The notes beneath the pieces were generated by a model, which was not told the origin of the DNA, searched no databases, and was given only the letters and a program-made list of their open reading frames with translations. A stretch of DNA of 64,000 bases from Asterochloris sp. CNOR1 (taxonomy: Eukaryota; Chlorophyta; Trebouxiophyceae; Trebouxiales; Trebouxiaceae): NCBI GenBank assembly GCA_963969365.1, contig OZ017750.1, forward strand, positions 62,001 through 126,000, written 5' to 3'. The position numbers and the translations under genes were made by a program. Every line of letters begins with the position of its first letter. The stretch's first letter is position 1. Shown here piece after piece: positions 42,501-53,493 of this stretch.

Positions 42501-43686
42501 CCCTATGCATGCAGGCCACTGTGCCATGCTGGAGCAAGCCCCTGCAAGCCAGCCGTCTGCTGTGTGCGCTTCGTTTCACTTTTCAAGCTGCAGGTCCAAA
42601 AGCCGTCGCGCTGGAGCAACCCTCTAGAACATGATATGGCTGGCGGCTTAGAAGGTGCAGTAGCGGGTGGTCGGCAAGGACGATCAACGCGCACATCACG
42701 TGCAACTGCTGCAAGGTGCGCCCGCTGACTCGCCCCCCATCAATTGTTGCTTGGCAGTGCTCAGTGTGGCTCAACGCTGCCAATCCCATGCCATCAGGGC
42801 TAGCACAGATCAGAATTGGCGGTGCTCTGGGTCACACCATGCCTGGCAGGCACTCTGTCATTGCGCTTGCAGGCAAGGCAGCAGCAACCGCCGGAATGGG
42901 ATGGGTCACAACAACAGAGCCAGCAAGCAGCAGTCAGTCACACAGCAGAGTCAGGCTGAGCTGCTTCCGTCGCTGCGCAATTGCCCTGCGGAGAAGCTGG
43001 AGCTGCAGAAGACGCCATTTGCCTATGGCTGGAGTGGACACCTGTGGCGCGGACGCTCTGGCGGCGTGGAGGTGGTCTACAAGTTGGCTCGCGTGAATTT
43101 GCTCAGGGGCAGGGTGGGTGACCAAGGGCCTGTCAACGTGAAGCTGACCAGCTTGCGTGACAATGTCACCTGCAGTACATAAGTCGCTCTGGAACGAAGT
43201 GCCTGGCGCCTCACCTGCTTGTGACTACCACTCCACTGACAAGCAAGCAGCAGTGCCCCATGAGCGCCTGACAGCCAACACAACATGCAGGCTTTGCTGA
43301 ATGAGGTCACTGCAAACATCCGGCTGATCCGTCTGTGGAGCAAGCATGTGCTCAGACTGCGATACTGGGGCACGACCTGTGACAGCAGCGTGCTGGTGCT
43401 GGCCACAGAGCTGCTGCCAGGCGCCTCGCTGGCGCAGCACAGTTCAATCAGTCAGGAAGCTGTGGAAGATGCCATGGCTGCGCTCAGCGCTGTGCATTCT
43501 GCTGGCATGCTGCACGGCGACATCCGCGCTGACAATGTGATGCTACTTCAGAATGGTGTGCGCCCCTGTGCGCAACTGGTAGATTTTATTTTTGCACAGG
43601 ACGCAGGGGCTGATCAGATGCGTCAAGAGGTGAAGAAACTTAAGCAGCCGCTAGACAGGCATGCTTGCATTCCAGCAGTGTACTGA
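39587..43686 (+). pseudogene. Decayed Crinkler/CR-like gene: header, nuclease-like and kinase-like parts
   Basis: 39587-39803 (MTITIHILNQGQPVGTVEHA ... DEDISWIGVLQAVG ... AFELVLHRQSG, GT donor) has the length and strand pattern of a ubiquitin-like header. 40345-40415 and 40950-41300 follow (EQEWLKQQLEPPTLVDSVRA, TPWNVMAAICSHLEAAATEP). 41970-42400 encodes DVVCQLWLYLTGQ, RYGVISTGRTSYLCKV and, one frame over, TDPPLLAALSYIMTLVW: the series Q-x-Y, YGVxST-x-T and PPLLxALxY is what I know from the link between nuclease and kinase domains in CR-type proteins. The kinase-like end is 42960-43686: PFAYGWSGHLWRG, VVYKLARV (putative Lys), LATELLPGASL, MLHGDIRADNVML (catalytic loop) and LVDFIFAQD, with DFI for DFG. 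Frameshifts are needed at about 41113 and 42260, so it is probably dead or mis-spliced. Assignment to CR effectors is inference; a lone degenerate kinase is the safe reading. Confidence 0.45.
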
Positions 43687-43741
43687 TGTGATACACGACA
43701 TGGACCTCTCTGTACCTCGCACTTGGGATACTGTACAGAAC

Positions 43742-43818
43742 TGTCAATTTTGCCCCAGTCTTGCTACATTAACAATCTTGCTACATCAAATGTAGCAAGA
43801 TTGGAGACAAAATTGACA
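43742..43818. repeat. Long hairpin after the kinase-like gene
   Basis: Inner arms 43773-43786 and 43790-43803 are a perfect 14-bp inverted repeat (CAATCTTGCTACAT) around a CAA loop. Outer arms 43742-43752 and 43808-43818 are a perfect 11-bp inverted repeat (TGTCAATTTTG). The left arm carries an extra ~20 bp that duplicates CTTGCTACAT. It starts 56 bp after the stop codon and is AT-rich, so it may be a MITE-like insertion or an RNA 3'-end structure. Confidence 0.85.
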
Positions 43819-43949
43819 TTACTACAAGTCATTTTTATCAGATTTAATCTTTTCTCAACATCGCGGCTTTCCCCTCTGTTCAACAGAAGGACCTGAATTG
43901 TGAAAAGGCATGCGTGGCTTCTGTGTATGCAAAATTCTGAAGTTTCTGT

Positions 43950-43998
43950 TGCGGGGTGTCACATGGCCTGTGTTACCCCAAGTCATCGCTGATGTGAC
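43950..43998 (+). repeat. Joint motif with distant inverted repeat
   Basis: GCGGGGTGTCACATGGCCTG then TGTTACC; GTCACAT at about 43958 pairs with ATGTGAC at about 43991. It is the last copy, between the kinase-like gene and the AASDH-like gene. Confidence 0.7.
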
Positions 43999-44254
43999 GA
44001 GGAGCCCATGGGCAAATGCAGCAGTCCATGCAGTATGCACCTATCAGACTCAATATGTTGAGATCTCATATCATTGCCAAACTGTGCAGTGTCCCTGGTA
44101 ACAGGCTCAGTGCCACAGTCAGAGATGAAAGCTGCACCTGCACCCATAAACTTCTTCTTCAGGAGGTGACTGCCCTGCCAATGCCCCTGAGTTGCGCCTG
44201 TGACTCCCATACAGCTTGAGTGCAATGCTCAGGCGTGCCTTTCAATCTGTGTAG
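43999..44254. other. Spacer, probably holds the 5' exon of the AASDH-like gene
   Basis: A possible start is ATG at about 44125 (MKAAPAPINFFFRR before a GTGACT donor), but its phase does not fit the acceptor at 44252-44254, so I do not claim it. Confidence 0.25.
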
Positions 44255-47200
44255 GGCCTGCGCCTTGGCCAGCACCTCCAGGAAGCACTGCAGATTCAGA
44301 CACCTCCTGCAGATTCACAGCCGGCTCTGGTCGCCCTATTTTTGGACCGAAGCACCACCTACATAGCAGCAGTACTTGGAGCCCTAGCTTCAGGGTACCT
44401 GGCCAAACAACTATCTGTCCCTCCCTACTGCCGCATAAAGCTTGCCACCAGCCATTGACAGGGCAGAAGTGCGCCAAGGCCGCTGCCTCCTTTACACCCC
44501 CTGCTCCATGCACATGCAGGGCAGCGTGGGTGCCGCTCGACCCTGCCTGGCCCCAGCAGCAGCTGCTGGCGGTGCTGCAGAAGCTGCAGCCGCAGGTGCT
44601 GCTGTGGGCGCCTGCCAGCGTTTCTGGCGGCAGAGGCCCTCCTCCAGCGGCCCACTGCCCAACCGGCGTTCGCACAGTTGAGGTCGCCAGCGGCCTGCTT
44701 GAGTCTAGGGCTATGTCTCAGTCAGGCCCCTGGGGCTCAGCTCCGACACAGGAAGCAGCAGACCCTGCAGGGAGAGAGGATGCAGCAGGCGCACTGCCGC
44801 AGCATGCTGCGCTGGTTTCGGCCTGGCAGGCAGCCACGCATGGCGGCGCCGCGCTGCCCTTCTGCTACGTGATGCTGACCTCTGGGACCTCTGGCAGTCC
44901 AGCCGCAGTCTGTGGTACAGAGCAAGGTGCTTTTGTATATTCTTCTTATTTTCTCTTCACCCCTTGTGCATGCACTTAAGGCTTGATGAGGACAGCACAT
45001 GTTGCCAGCACTTCAGCTGGCCGGTGCCGCCTGCTTTTGTCACATTTCTTGGCTGACTCAGGACAACTGTGCAGATGCCAGCGGTCTCAATGGCGTATGC
45101 AGGCATCCTGAATCGGCTGGAGTGGGCTCAGGAGCAACTTCCCTTCCAGCCAGGCCATGTGCTAGGCATTAAAACCTCACCCTGCTTTGTAGACTCTGTC
45201 TTTGAGACCTTCGCCCCCCTCCTCCTTGGTGAGCCTGAATCCTGTTTACAATCTTGCAGCTCAGTTCCAATTGTCTCTAGTCCCACTCACCCAAGTCAAC
45301 TCTGGTCCGAAGCAAGCAGCGGCAGCTGAGTCCTGCCTGCTTCAGCGTAGGGCTGCCATGAGGGACAAATCATCGGTTGCGCCATCATTCTGATCAGCTT
45401 GCGCATGACCAAGATGGACACACCATGTGTTTTGGAACACTTGGATGTCCAATCTGCCTTCCAATGATCCTGTCAGATCCCTAATGTCTTCACGTCAGGG
45501 CTCTTCTGAGTGTGGCCGCTGCTGGCTGCAGGAGTGGACGCCGTCATCCTGCCACACCCTGTTGTCGCAGACCCCAGCCGTCTGCTGACCGCCCTCCACC
45601 AGCACCGCGTCACCCACTTCACAGCTGTCCCAACCCTGCTGCAAGCGCTGGCCTGCCAGGCAGCACTGCCAGCCGGCCTGTCGCCGCGCCAGCAGCCTGC
45701 TCCTGGTGACCCCCTGGGCTCTGACTTCCACAGTGCACTCGGGGCGCAGCCGAAGGCCACGCCAGATGCTGTGCCTCCCATAGCGCAGCCTTCGGCTGGA
45801 GGCCCTGCCTCTGGGCGGGAAGCAGCAGCAGGGCAGCAGCCCAGGCCAGAGCTGGCGTGCACAACTCACCTGGGCACTGTCGCTGTGCCCTGTGGGCCAT
45901 CTTGCCAGCAGGCCACACCAGATGCTGTGACTGCCATAGCGAAGCCTGCTACCTGGGTGCTGGAAGCAGCAGCACGGCAGCAGCCCAGGCCAGAGCTGGG
46001 GCCCACCACACAGATGGGCTCCGCTGCCGTGCCAGGCAGCTTGACCGCCCAGCCGCTGAGCCTTCCTGGCGTCCGGCCCCCGAGCTCTGAGAGCTCAGAG
46101 GCAGGGCCTGCGGCACAGGCCAGGGCAGCTGTGCTGCCGTGCATGCGCCTGCTGGCCTTCAGCGGGGAGCCCCTGACTGCGGGCCTACTGGAAGCGGTGC
46201 GAGCCCTAGTGCCTGCCAGCTGCCGGGTGGTCAACCTCTACGGCAGCACAGAGGTGGCCGCTGACTGCACCTGCTGGGTGGCAGGTGCCCCAGCAGGGCC
46301 TCTGGACCCGACTGCTGCACTGACAGAAATCAGGCTCCCGTATGCTGCCCCATCAAAAGCGCTCGAAGGCACTCATGTGGCTCATGAGCACGCTCATGCC
46401 GCTGTTGATGGGGCTGATGAGCGCCCACATGATGCTGCTGGTGGTGCAGCAGCCTCCCTGCAGACAGCAGCAGCTGCCCAGCTGACCAGGCAGTTGACAG
46501 CAACGATCCCTCAAGGAGCACAGCAGCGCCCAGAAAATGCGGCAGCTGTGGTAGTGGGTACCACCTGCAAGCCAACAGGAGCCGTTGTCCCCTGCGGCTT
46601 CCCTATCAGAGGCATAGCTGTCTGGGTCTCCCCTGTGGCTGGCATCGGCGGTGGCCCTGTCGGTGGCACGGGGGACCAGCAGTTGCCTCCTGTGCCTTCT
46701 GTGTTACCATGCGGATGGGAGGGAGAGGTGTGGGTGGCTGGCGCTGGCGTGGCCAGGGGCTACTACAGGTGATCCCTGCGCTGATCTGCCCTGGGAAGTG
46801 TCCTGTTGGGTTGTGTGCAGCGTCTGCCTTGAGGGGTGCCCTGTGCTCTGTTTTGCCCTGGGGCTGCCGTGAGAGGCTGTCTGCAGGCGTGCTGCAGAGA
46901 AGCATGCAGCACATGGTCTGCAGCCTATCTGCGCATTGCAGAGCTGCTACAACACAGCTGTATTGCTCTCATTGAGCAGCCGCCTTGTACAACGCAGCAG
47001 GGGCAGAGACCTATGACTGAATGCTGCTGACTTTGTGCTGTCTGGGAGGGTCCCCTTGAGTTCTGCATGATCCCACAGGTCCAGCTTGGGAGCCACGCTG
47101 CTGTGACCCAGCAGTGGCTAGGATCATTGCCTGCTCGCTTCAAGTCATATGCAGCTTCAGCAGTCTGGTGCGGTGCTGAGCAGCTGTGCTTTTAATTCTC

Positions 47201-50200
47201 TGCAGAGATGAGGCTGCAACTCGCAAGCGCTTTGTGGGGGTGCCAGTGGCACACCTGGCGCAGCAAGGCAGCCATGTGCTGGGCTTTGACCAGCTCCAGG
47301 CGAATGGCAATGGGCTGGTGCCAGCGTTCAGGTACGCTGCTGCCGAGGGGGCCACCGCTGCTTGCGATAGTCACAGATCAGCGTGCAGCCCATCAGCACT
47401 CTTTCCTTGCATGCGAGGTCAATTTCAATCAGCATCCTCCAGCGCCTTGTCAGCCTTGCAGCAGAGATGGCTTTTGGGACCTGAGTGGCAAGGTTGCACA
47501 ACAGATTCCCTATATCTGCAGACATGGGACCTGTGTTCACGCACCGGCAGCGGAGTGGTCCTGGTTTGCTTCCTGCTGACGACCATGCGCAAGCCTCCCT
47601 GCTCAGCACTGGCCCAACGCCATGCACAGCAGTGTCAGGAGCGCTGAGGTGTGACTACTTGTTCTGCCTGCAGAACTGGGGACAGGGCACTCATCACAGA
47701 AGACTCTGGCCTGGTCGTCATGGGGCGCCTGGATGAGGTTGTCAAAGTGTCAGGTGTGCCTCGACCTGACTGCGGCCGTCAGCTTGCAGGGCAGCACTGT
47801 CTGAAGCAAGACGCCAGTCCTGTGCCGTCTGATGCTGGCATGAGCTCTGTGTCGCTGGTGGGGCCAGGCAGGTCTTGTGGTGGGTGTGCATGCCCAGCAG
47901 GCATGCGTATGGACTAGGGCACTCATTATGTGTATGGTCGCCAGCACTGCCTACAGGGTCGATGCATGTAGACATTTTTTAAAGGTACTAACAGGTGCTT
48001 GCAGGTGTGAGAGTGGATGCTCTTGAGGTGGAAGCGGTTCTGTGCAGCCACTCAGCTGTGGCCCAGGCTGCCGTCAAAGGAGTGAGGGCCCTGGCAGGTG
48101 CGGACTCTTCAGGGGACTGCTGCCCGTGAACACGCAGGGTGCATATATGTCCTTACTGATAAGCCCTGTCCTGCACATCGCAGCTGCCTTGCCTGCACTT
48201 GCAGAGGGATGGGCTTGTCTCACCGGCCGCTCTGCACACACCTGGTGTGGCCGGCTGCAGGAGTCAATGCAGTGTTTTTGCTCCAGACTGATGGCACTAA
48301 TCATAGCCAGAAGCCGTTTCTGTGTTCATCCAGAACCTGACAGCAGTCCAGCTGCTGCGCCCTGACACAGCGCTGGAAGAACATCATGGGTTGCAGGCTC
48401 ACCAGGGAGAGCACAAAGCGCTGCAGATGCGTCAGCACAACCCGCTGTCATTCATCCATGCAAAACCACCAATGAACATGACTTTGGCGCCTGCTGTCTG
48501 CAGGCATGTGCCTGGTTGCCTATGTTGTTCCAGCACGGGGCCAGTCTGCCAGCCACCAGATGCAGGGACAGGATGGCAGTGCCCACCTACAGCAGGCCCT
48601 GCTGGGCTGGTGCAGAGAGCGCCTGCCCGCGGCAGCAGTGCCTGCATGCCTGATGCTCGTCCCAAGCCTGCCGCTGACAGGCAGCGGCAAGGTGGCCAAG
48701 CAGGAGCTGCCCCCACCGCCGTTCGCAGCGCCCGCAGCCTGCTGCCGAGCCCCGACTGAGGACTGTGCAGGGCACAGAGGTGCACGGGGGCGCTGCTGCA
48801 AGCCTGGCAGGGACAGGACCAGGCCAAGCTGAGCTCCCCAGTGACTCACCTGCCTTAAGCCGACCAGGCCAGGCTCATCAGCTGCTCGGCACGGCTGGGA
48901 TCACCCCAGGGGCTTCCGATGCAGGGAAGGCTCACCAGCTGCTTGGCGCTGGTGGGGGCACCCCAGGACATTCCAGTGCAGGCGAGGGTCACCAGCCCCA
49001 AGGGGTTGCTGGTGCCAGCGCAGGAGGAGCGGAGGCAGACCAGTCTGTGCAGTTCCAGCGCCTGGACCCGGCCAGTCGACCATCTGAGGGTCAAATTCTG
49101 GCGGTCTTCAGGTGCACATGGAGCCGCCCCCCAAGAACTGCACCCAGGGTTTAGTATGTGTATTGCTTGAGCCAGGTCCTGGCTTGCATGGCCAGGTATA
49201 TGCTTTAGCCACAACCTGGCATGCACAGCCAGTGGCCTGCATGGGCCATGTTTTGGCATGCACCCTCAGCCCTGGCCGATGACGACTGCTTGATGCTCTC
49301 CACTTTTGTGACAGGAACGTGACTTGTGGGCTGTGCCACGTGACTGTTTGGCTGTGCCGCACTTCTGGCCCCTGTCCAGACACCTTTGACTTTGACCACT
49401 CCCGCCATGACCTGCATGGGCTGATACCCAGGTCCCAAGCTCCTCATTGACAAGCAGCCCAGTCCACTGAGCAGGAAAGCACCTGCAGCAGAGATGATGG
49501 GGGCTCCTGATGCCTGCCTGTCTGCTGCCACCTCTCCTCCTAATCTCCATCTGCAACTTCATTGATTGATACCATCATGGCCACAAACAGTGATGCTGCG
49601 GTAGCCCTTGACAGCGTGGCCAGGCGCTTCTCCTGCACGTAATGCATGACGCTTTTGCACCTTGTCATCGCAGCTTGCAAAACATTTTTTTGGTTATTCC
49701 GCAGGTATCTCCTGGGGCAGCCGCGCCTGGAGCCAACCGACAGCTTCTTGCACTGGGGCGGGGATAGCCTGGGGGCTGCTGTGGCGGCTGGGCGGCTGGG
49801 GTGCGAGCCCCGCATGGTGCTGGCCTTCCCAAGCGCGAGGCAGCTGGCGCAGCAGCTGCAGGGAGGTGGGGCAATGTCCTGCACTCCAGGCCAGAGCCTG
49901 CAGTTCCAGCTTATGTGTGAGTGTGTATGAACGTGTGTGTGTATGCATATGCTTGCTGCATGTGCTCCGTAATTGGTGCAGCTTGCAATGGCAGGGCTGC
50001 ACCTGAACTGCCTACAGACCCTGCAGCGCAGCACAAATGGTCAGGGGACACAATGCCGCAGTTGAGCATATGTGCAGCCAGCTTCAGAGCGCTGTGCACG
50101 GCAGCAAAACACTGTGGGACTGTGTCAGCAGTGTGAGTGGACAGCTGCTGCAGGCTACAAGCTGGTCTTGACTTTGAGGCCAACAGAGTTGTCCACCAGC

Positions 50201-53200
50201 ATGTGCAGTGCTTGCTGCAGGTCATGCGCCGCATGACGCCACCGTGCAGCGCGCCAAGCGCAAATGGGAAGACGCAGTGGGGCTGGCAGCCCCGGGAAGC
50301 CTTTCTGTGGGACATGCACCCCCAGAAGGAGAAGGCAGCAAGCTAGCCCGTGACGCAGGACCAGGGGGTGGCCCTGCCAATGCTGCTGTGGCTGGGCTCG
50401 TGAGTGCCCAGCAGCCAATACTTGAGGGCTCCCCAGGGAGTCGCAAGGCAGCGTTGGTGGGCGCCCCTGAGCTCCCTGAGGCGGTGCTCACCTCTGAGCA
50501 GAGAGCACAGTGCATGCAGCTGCTGCAGCAGGCAGAAACTGAGGGAGCGACGGTTGTGGAGCGTGGAGGAGCGCGGCGGCTTGTGGGACCTCTGCGTGTC
50601 CACCAGCAGCCTCAGACTGGTGAGAGCTGAAGTTTTGTGGAAGGGCATAGGCTGTCATATGCTAGAGGGTCTGCTCATCAGACAGTTCAGAGCCAGCAGC
50701 TCCATCCAGCTGTTGCCATGATTCGCCATGACTGATCCTGCATACTACCATTCCGGCGGCCTGCCGCAAGGGGTTGGGGTGTGTGTGCGTGCAAAGTACC
50801 CAGGCCACCTCAGGCTCATCTAGGCAGGTGCTCTGTGTCGCAGCTGCAGCAGCGCTGCAAGCCCCAGCTGTGCACTTGCCTGCAGGCACTGAGTCCTTGC
50901 AGAGCAGACCCTCGCTGCATGGCAGCATGGGGTGCCGCTGGCGCCGCAGGCTGAGGGGGTGTGTGGACGCTGCCCCTGTGGCAATCCTGCTGGACGATCT
51001 AGCATCCCCTGCAGGTGAGCACGGCAGAGAGGTGAAGTACTTTGAGCAGTTGAGTGGCATGCACTTGCAGAGGGTAAGCGTCTGGCAGCGGCAGGAGCGT
51101 GGCAGCCTGCGCTTCTTGAGAAACCAGCTTGGTGGGTAGGCAGTGTTCTCACTCTACAATGCTGTGCTGATTGATTGTTGTGCAGCAGAGTGTGCATCAG
51201 ATGCTCAGCGTCTTCAGGACAATGGAATGCCCTGGTTTTCAAAGCAACCCTGTCTAGCCCTGCAAACACCTGTTGCCAACATGTGGCAGGTCAGGAGCTC
51301 TGGGAGCAGATTATTAGATCTAAGGTACCCTTTGTTTACCTTGTTGTGGGTAGACCTGCAGACCACATCTCCTGTTTCCTTCCTCACAACAATCCTTCCA
51401 GAACAGCTGCATCCACTAAGCAGCACATGCATGGAACCTTCAAAAGCATAAGTCAGAGGTTGGCTGTGTCTGGACCTTAAGCAAAGCTCAAGGCCGCAGC
51501 TCCTGCCTTCTGCTGCGGCAACGGGCGGCAGGCATACTCAGTATCCCAGCAGACCATAATTGACCAACTCAGATAGGAGTCCTCAATGCATTTCTCCTGC
51601 TGCTGCAGGGTGCAGAACTGAGCCCAAGTGGTTTGCCTTTGTCTGCTCCCACGGCGGTGACGTGGTGTGCCTGCAAGGGAGCACAGGTGGCGTCTTGTGG
51701 GAGAGGGTGCTGCCTGGATCGGCTGATGCTGGCCTGACAGTCACTGCAGATGGGCAGGTGGGGCACCGCTCTGTGCAGGTTTTTGTGTCTCTAATGAATG
51801 GTGCAACTTGGTAAAGCCAGTATACCCATTTCCCACCAAGCTGACAGGCCAGCACAACTGCCTGCAACAGAATGCGTTTGCCCAAGGCTCCTTCTCACCA
51901 AGGGGTCTTGGAAAATGGTAACAGCATGTGCCATTATAGGCATGATGCTTGGTGCATACCGTCAGTCTGAGGGGTGATGTCTGGCTGCAGGCGGTAGTGG
52001 TGGCTTGCAGCGATGAAGCGCTATACTTCCTGGCGCTTAACTCTGGAGAGCTCCTGCATCGCTGCAGCACAGGCAAGGCTCTCCTGCATGTGTGTGCCTG
52101 ACACATGCAGCAAACAAAAAGCTGCACTTCCTGGCAACTCTGAGGAGCTGCTCCAGCGCTGCATCACAGGCAAGGCTCCTCTCTGTGTGTGCCTGTGCAC
52201 CCAATGCATGCAGCAATGAAGAGCTGCACCTCCAGCCGACTTGGTTCTGGTTAGTTGCTGCAGCATACAGGCACGGGCAAAGCCTCTGTACCTCTTCAAG
52301 TGCATCCATTGCACCTGTCGAGCACCACCAGCTTCTGCCTGTTCAGTTGAACGCTTCTGCCGTGTCTCGCTACTGTGTAAGCATCCAAGTGCAGCAGCAT
52401 CCAGCAGCTGCTGGCCCCGCGCACAGGAACGCATGCTGTGTGCTGCAGGTGGCGCCCTGAGGGCTGCACCAGCTGTGGACCCTTGGGCCGCCCTAAGAGG
52501 TGGTCTGGTGTGGCAGGCCACGCATGGGCAGCAGCTGCTGGCGCTCTCCTCAGCAGGTTGGCCTGCATCCTGTTTTGAGGCTTGCCTTGCAGGTCCTGCA
52601 CCAATCACCTGATCAGACTCAGTGATCGCTGCACAAACTGGGCTGTACTCACCCAGGCGGCTTCAGACCTCTGCTGGGCCTGCAGGCTTGCCAGTACTGC
52701 AACAGGACATCAGGGAATCGGCGTCAGCCACAGTAGCGTTCCATGATGGGCAGCGCCTTGTTATTGCTGGAACTCTGGGCGGCACAGTGCTGGCATTCCA
52801 GCTGATCGATGCTCAGTCTCCAAGTCTAAGGTGCGCTTGATTTGCTGTCCATGTGTTGCACAGGCACGCCACACATTTCTTCCAACGTTGCGGCCTTCCT
52901 TGCTATCCATGTCCACATGTGGTTGCACTGATATTCATCAAGCCATAAATATCTTTCTTCCAACGTTTTGCGGCCTTCTTTGCAGGCTGCTCTGGCAGCA
53001 AAAGCTGGCAGCACCTATCTTCAGCACACCAGCCACATCAGAGGCGCATGTCTACATAGTGACAGTTCAGGGGCAAGCCCATGCCTTTGCAGCAGGAAGT
53101 GGAAGCCTCCTGTGGGCAGTGCACCTCAGCTCACCAGTTTTTGCACCTCTAATGTTTTCTGTTACCAACTCGCTCCTCATCATTGCAACTCAGACACAGG

Positions 53201-53493
53201 GCATAAATGCCCAACATTGCCACAGTGGTGCACACGCTTGGCATATATCAAGACCTGGACAGCCTGTGAGCTCAGCAATCTGTTGTTTTCCCGGGACACA
53301 GCCTGCAGCATCTGCTTTTTGCACCAATGCAGGCCTGCTGCAGATCTTTGAATATGATGCAGCAGGCCTGCATTTGGGGATCGCAGTGCAGCTGCCAGAA
53401 GCATCCTTTTCAGGTTCCCTCCCTGTTTCAAATACAACTCTACTCTCTGGATGCAGAGATGACTGCCTGTACTATCTGTCATGTGAGCTTTGA
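44255..53493 (+). CDS. AASDH: AASDH-like protein: adenylation domain, carrier domain, PQQ-type beta-propeller
   Basis: Exons in consistent phase: 44255-44394, 44520-44926, 45103-45228, 45532-46768, 47206-47331, 47674-47753, 48005-48097, 48504 to 49111, 49705-49865, 50221-50619, 50886-51014, 51609-51757, 51991-52070, 52449-52556, 52686-52830, 52986-53493. Adenylation motifs: AAWVPLDPAWP; CYVMLTSGTSGSPAAVCGTE (P-loop, Lys of the usual SGTTGxPK replaced); LYGSTEVAADCTCW; RTGDRALITED with MGRLDEVVKVSG; LPLTGSGKVAKQELP (catalytic Lys). Carrier: FLHWGGDSLGA with the phosphopantetheine Ser. Propeller: repeated VCSHGGDVVCLQGSTGGVLW, SDEALYFLALNSGELL, LRGGLVWQATHGQQLLALSS and similar up to YYLSCEL and stop. 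The layout is that of animal and fungal-type ACSF4/AASDH, which adenylates an acid and loads it on its own carrier; the physiological substrate is unsettled. Oddities: a Pro/Ala/Gln-rich insert in the adenylation domain, a linker of short repeats, a frame change between about 48690 and 48771, and a likely GC-AG intron at 52070. The first exon is missing. Confidence 0.88.
45735..46060 (+). repeat. In-frame duplication in the AASDH adenylation domain
   Basis: ATPDAVPPIAQPSAGG ... QQPRPELACTTHLGTVAVP is followed by ATPDAVTAIAKPATWV ... QQPRPELGPTTQMGSAAVP. Two diverged copies of about 150-160 bp encode a low-complexity loop between conserved adenylation motifs. Confidence 0.75.
48865..49045 (+). 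repeat. About 60-bp in-frame repeats in the AASDH linker
   Basis: Three units of about 20 residues: GQAHQLLGTAGITPGASDA, GKAHQLLGAGGGTPGHSSA and GEGHQPQGVAGASAGGAEA. They lie between the adenylation and carrier domains, where a flexible linker of variable length is tolerated. Confidence 0.85.
52010..52235 (+). repeat. Tandem copies of a propeller exon and its GC donor
   Basis: The exon end at about 52016-52070 (TACTTCCTGGCGCTTAACTC ... CGCTGCAGCACAG, then GCAAGGCT) is copied at about 52117-52171 (CACTTCCTGGCAACTCTGAG ... CGCTGCATCACAG, then GCAAGGCT), and a third start follows at 52217. The period is about 100 bp. Only the first copy continues the open frame. Confidence 0.8.
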
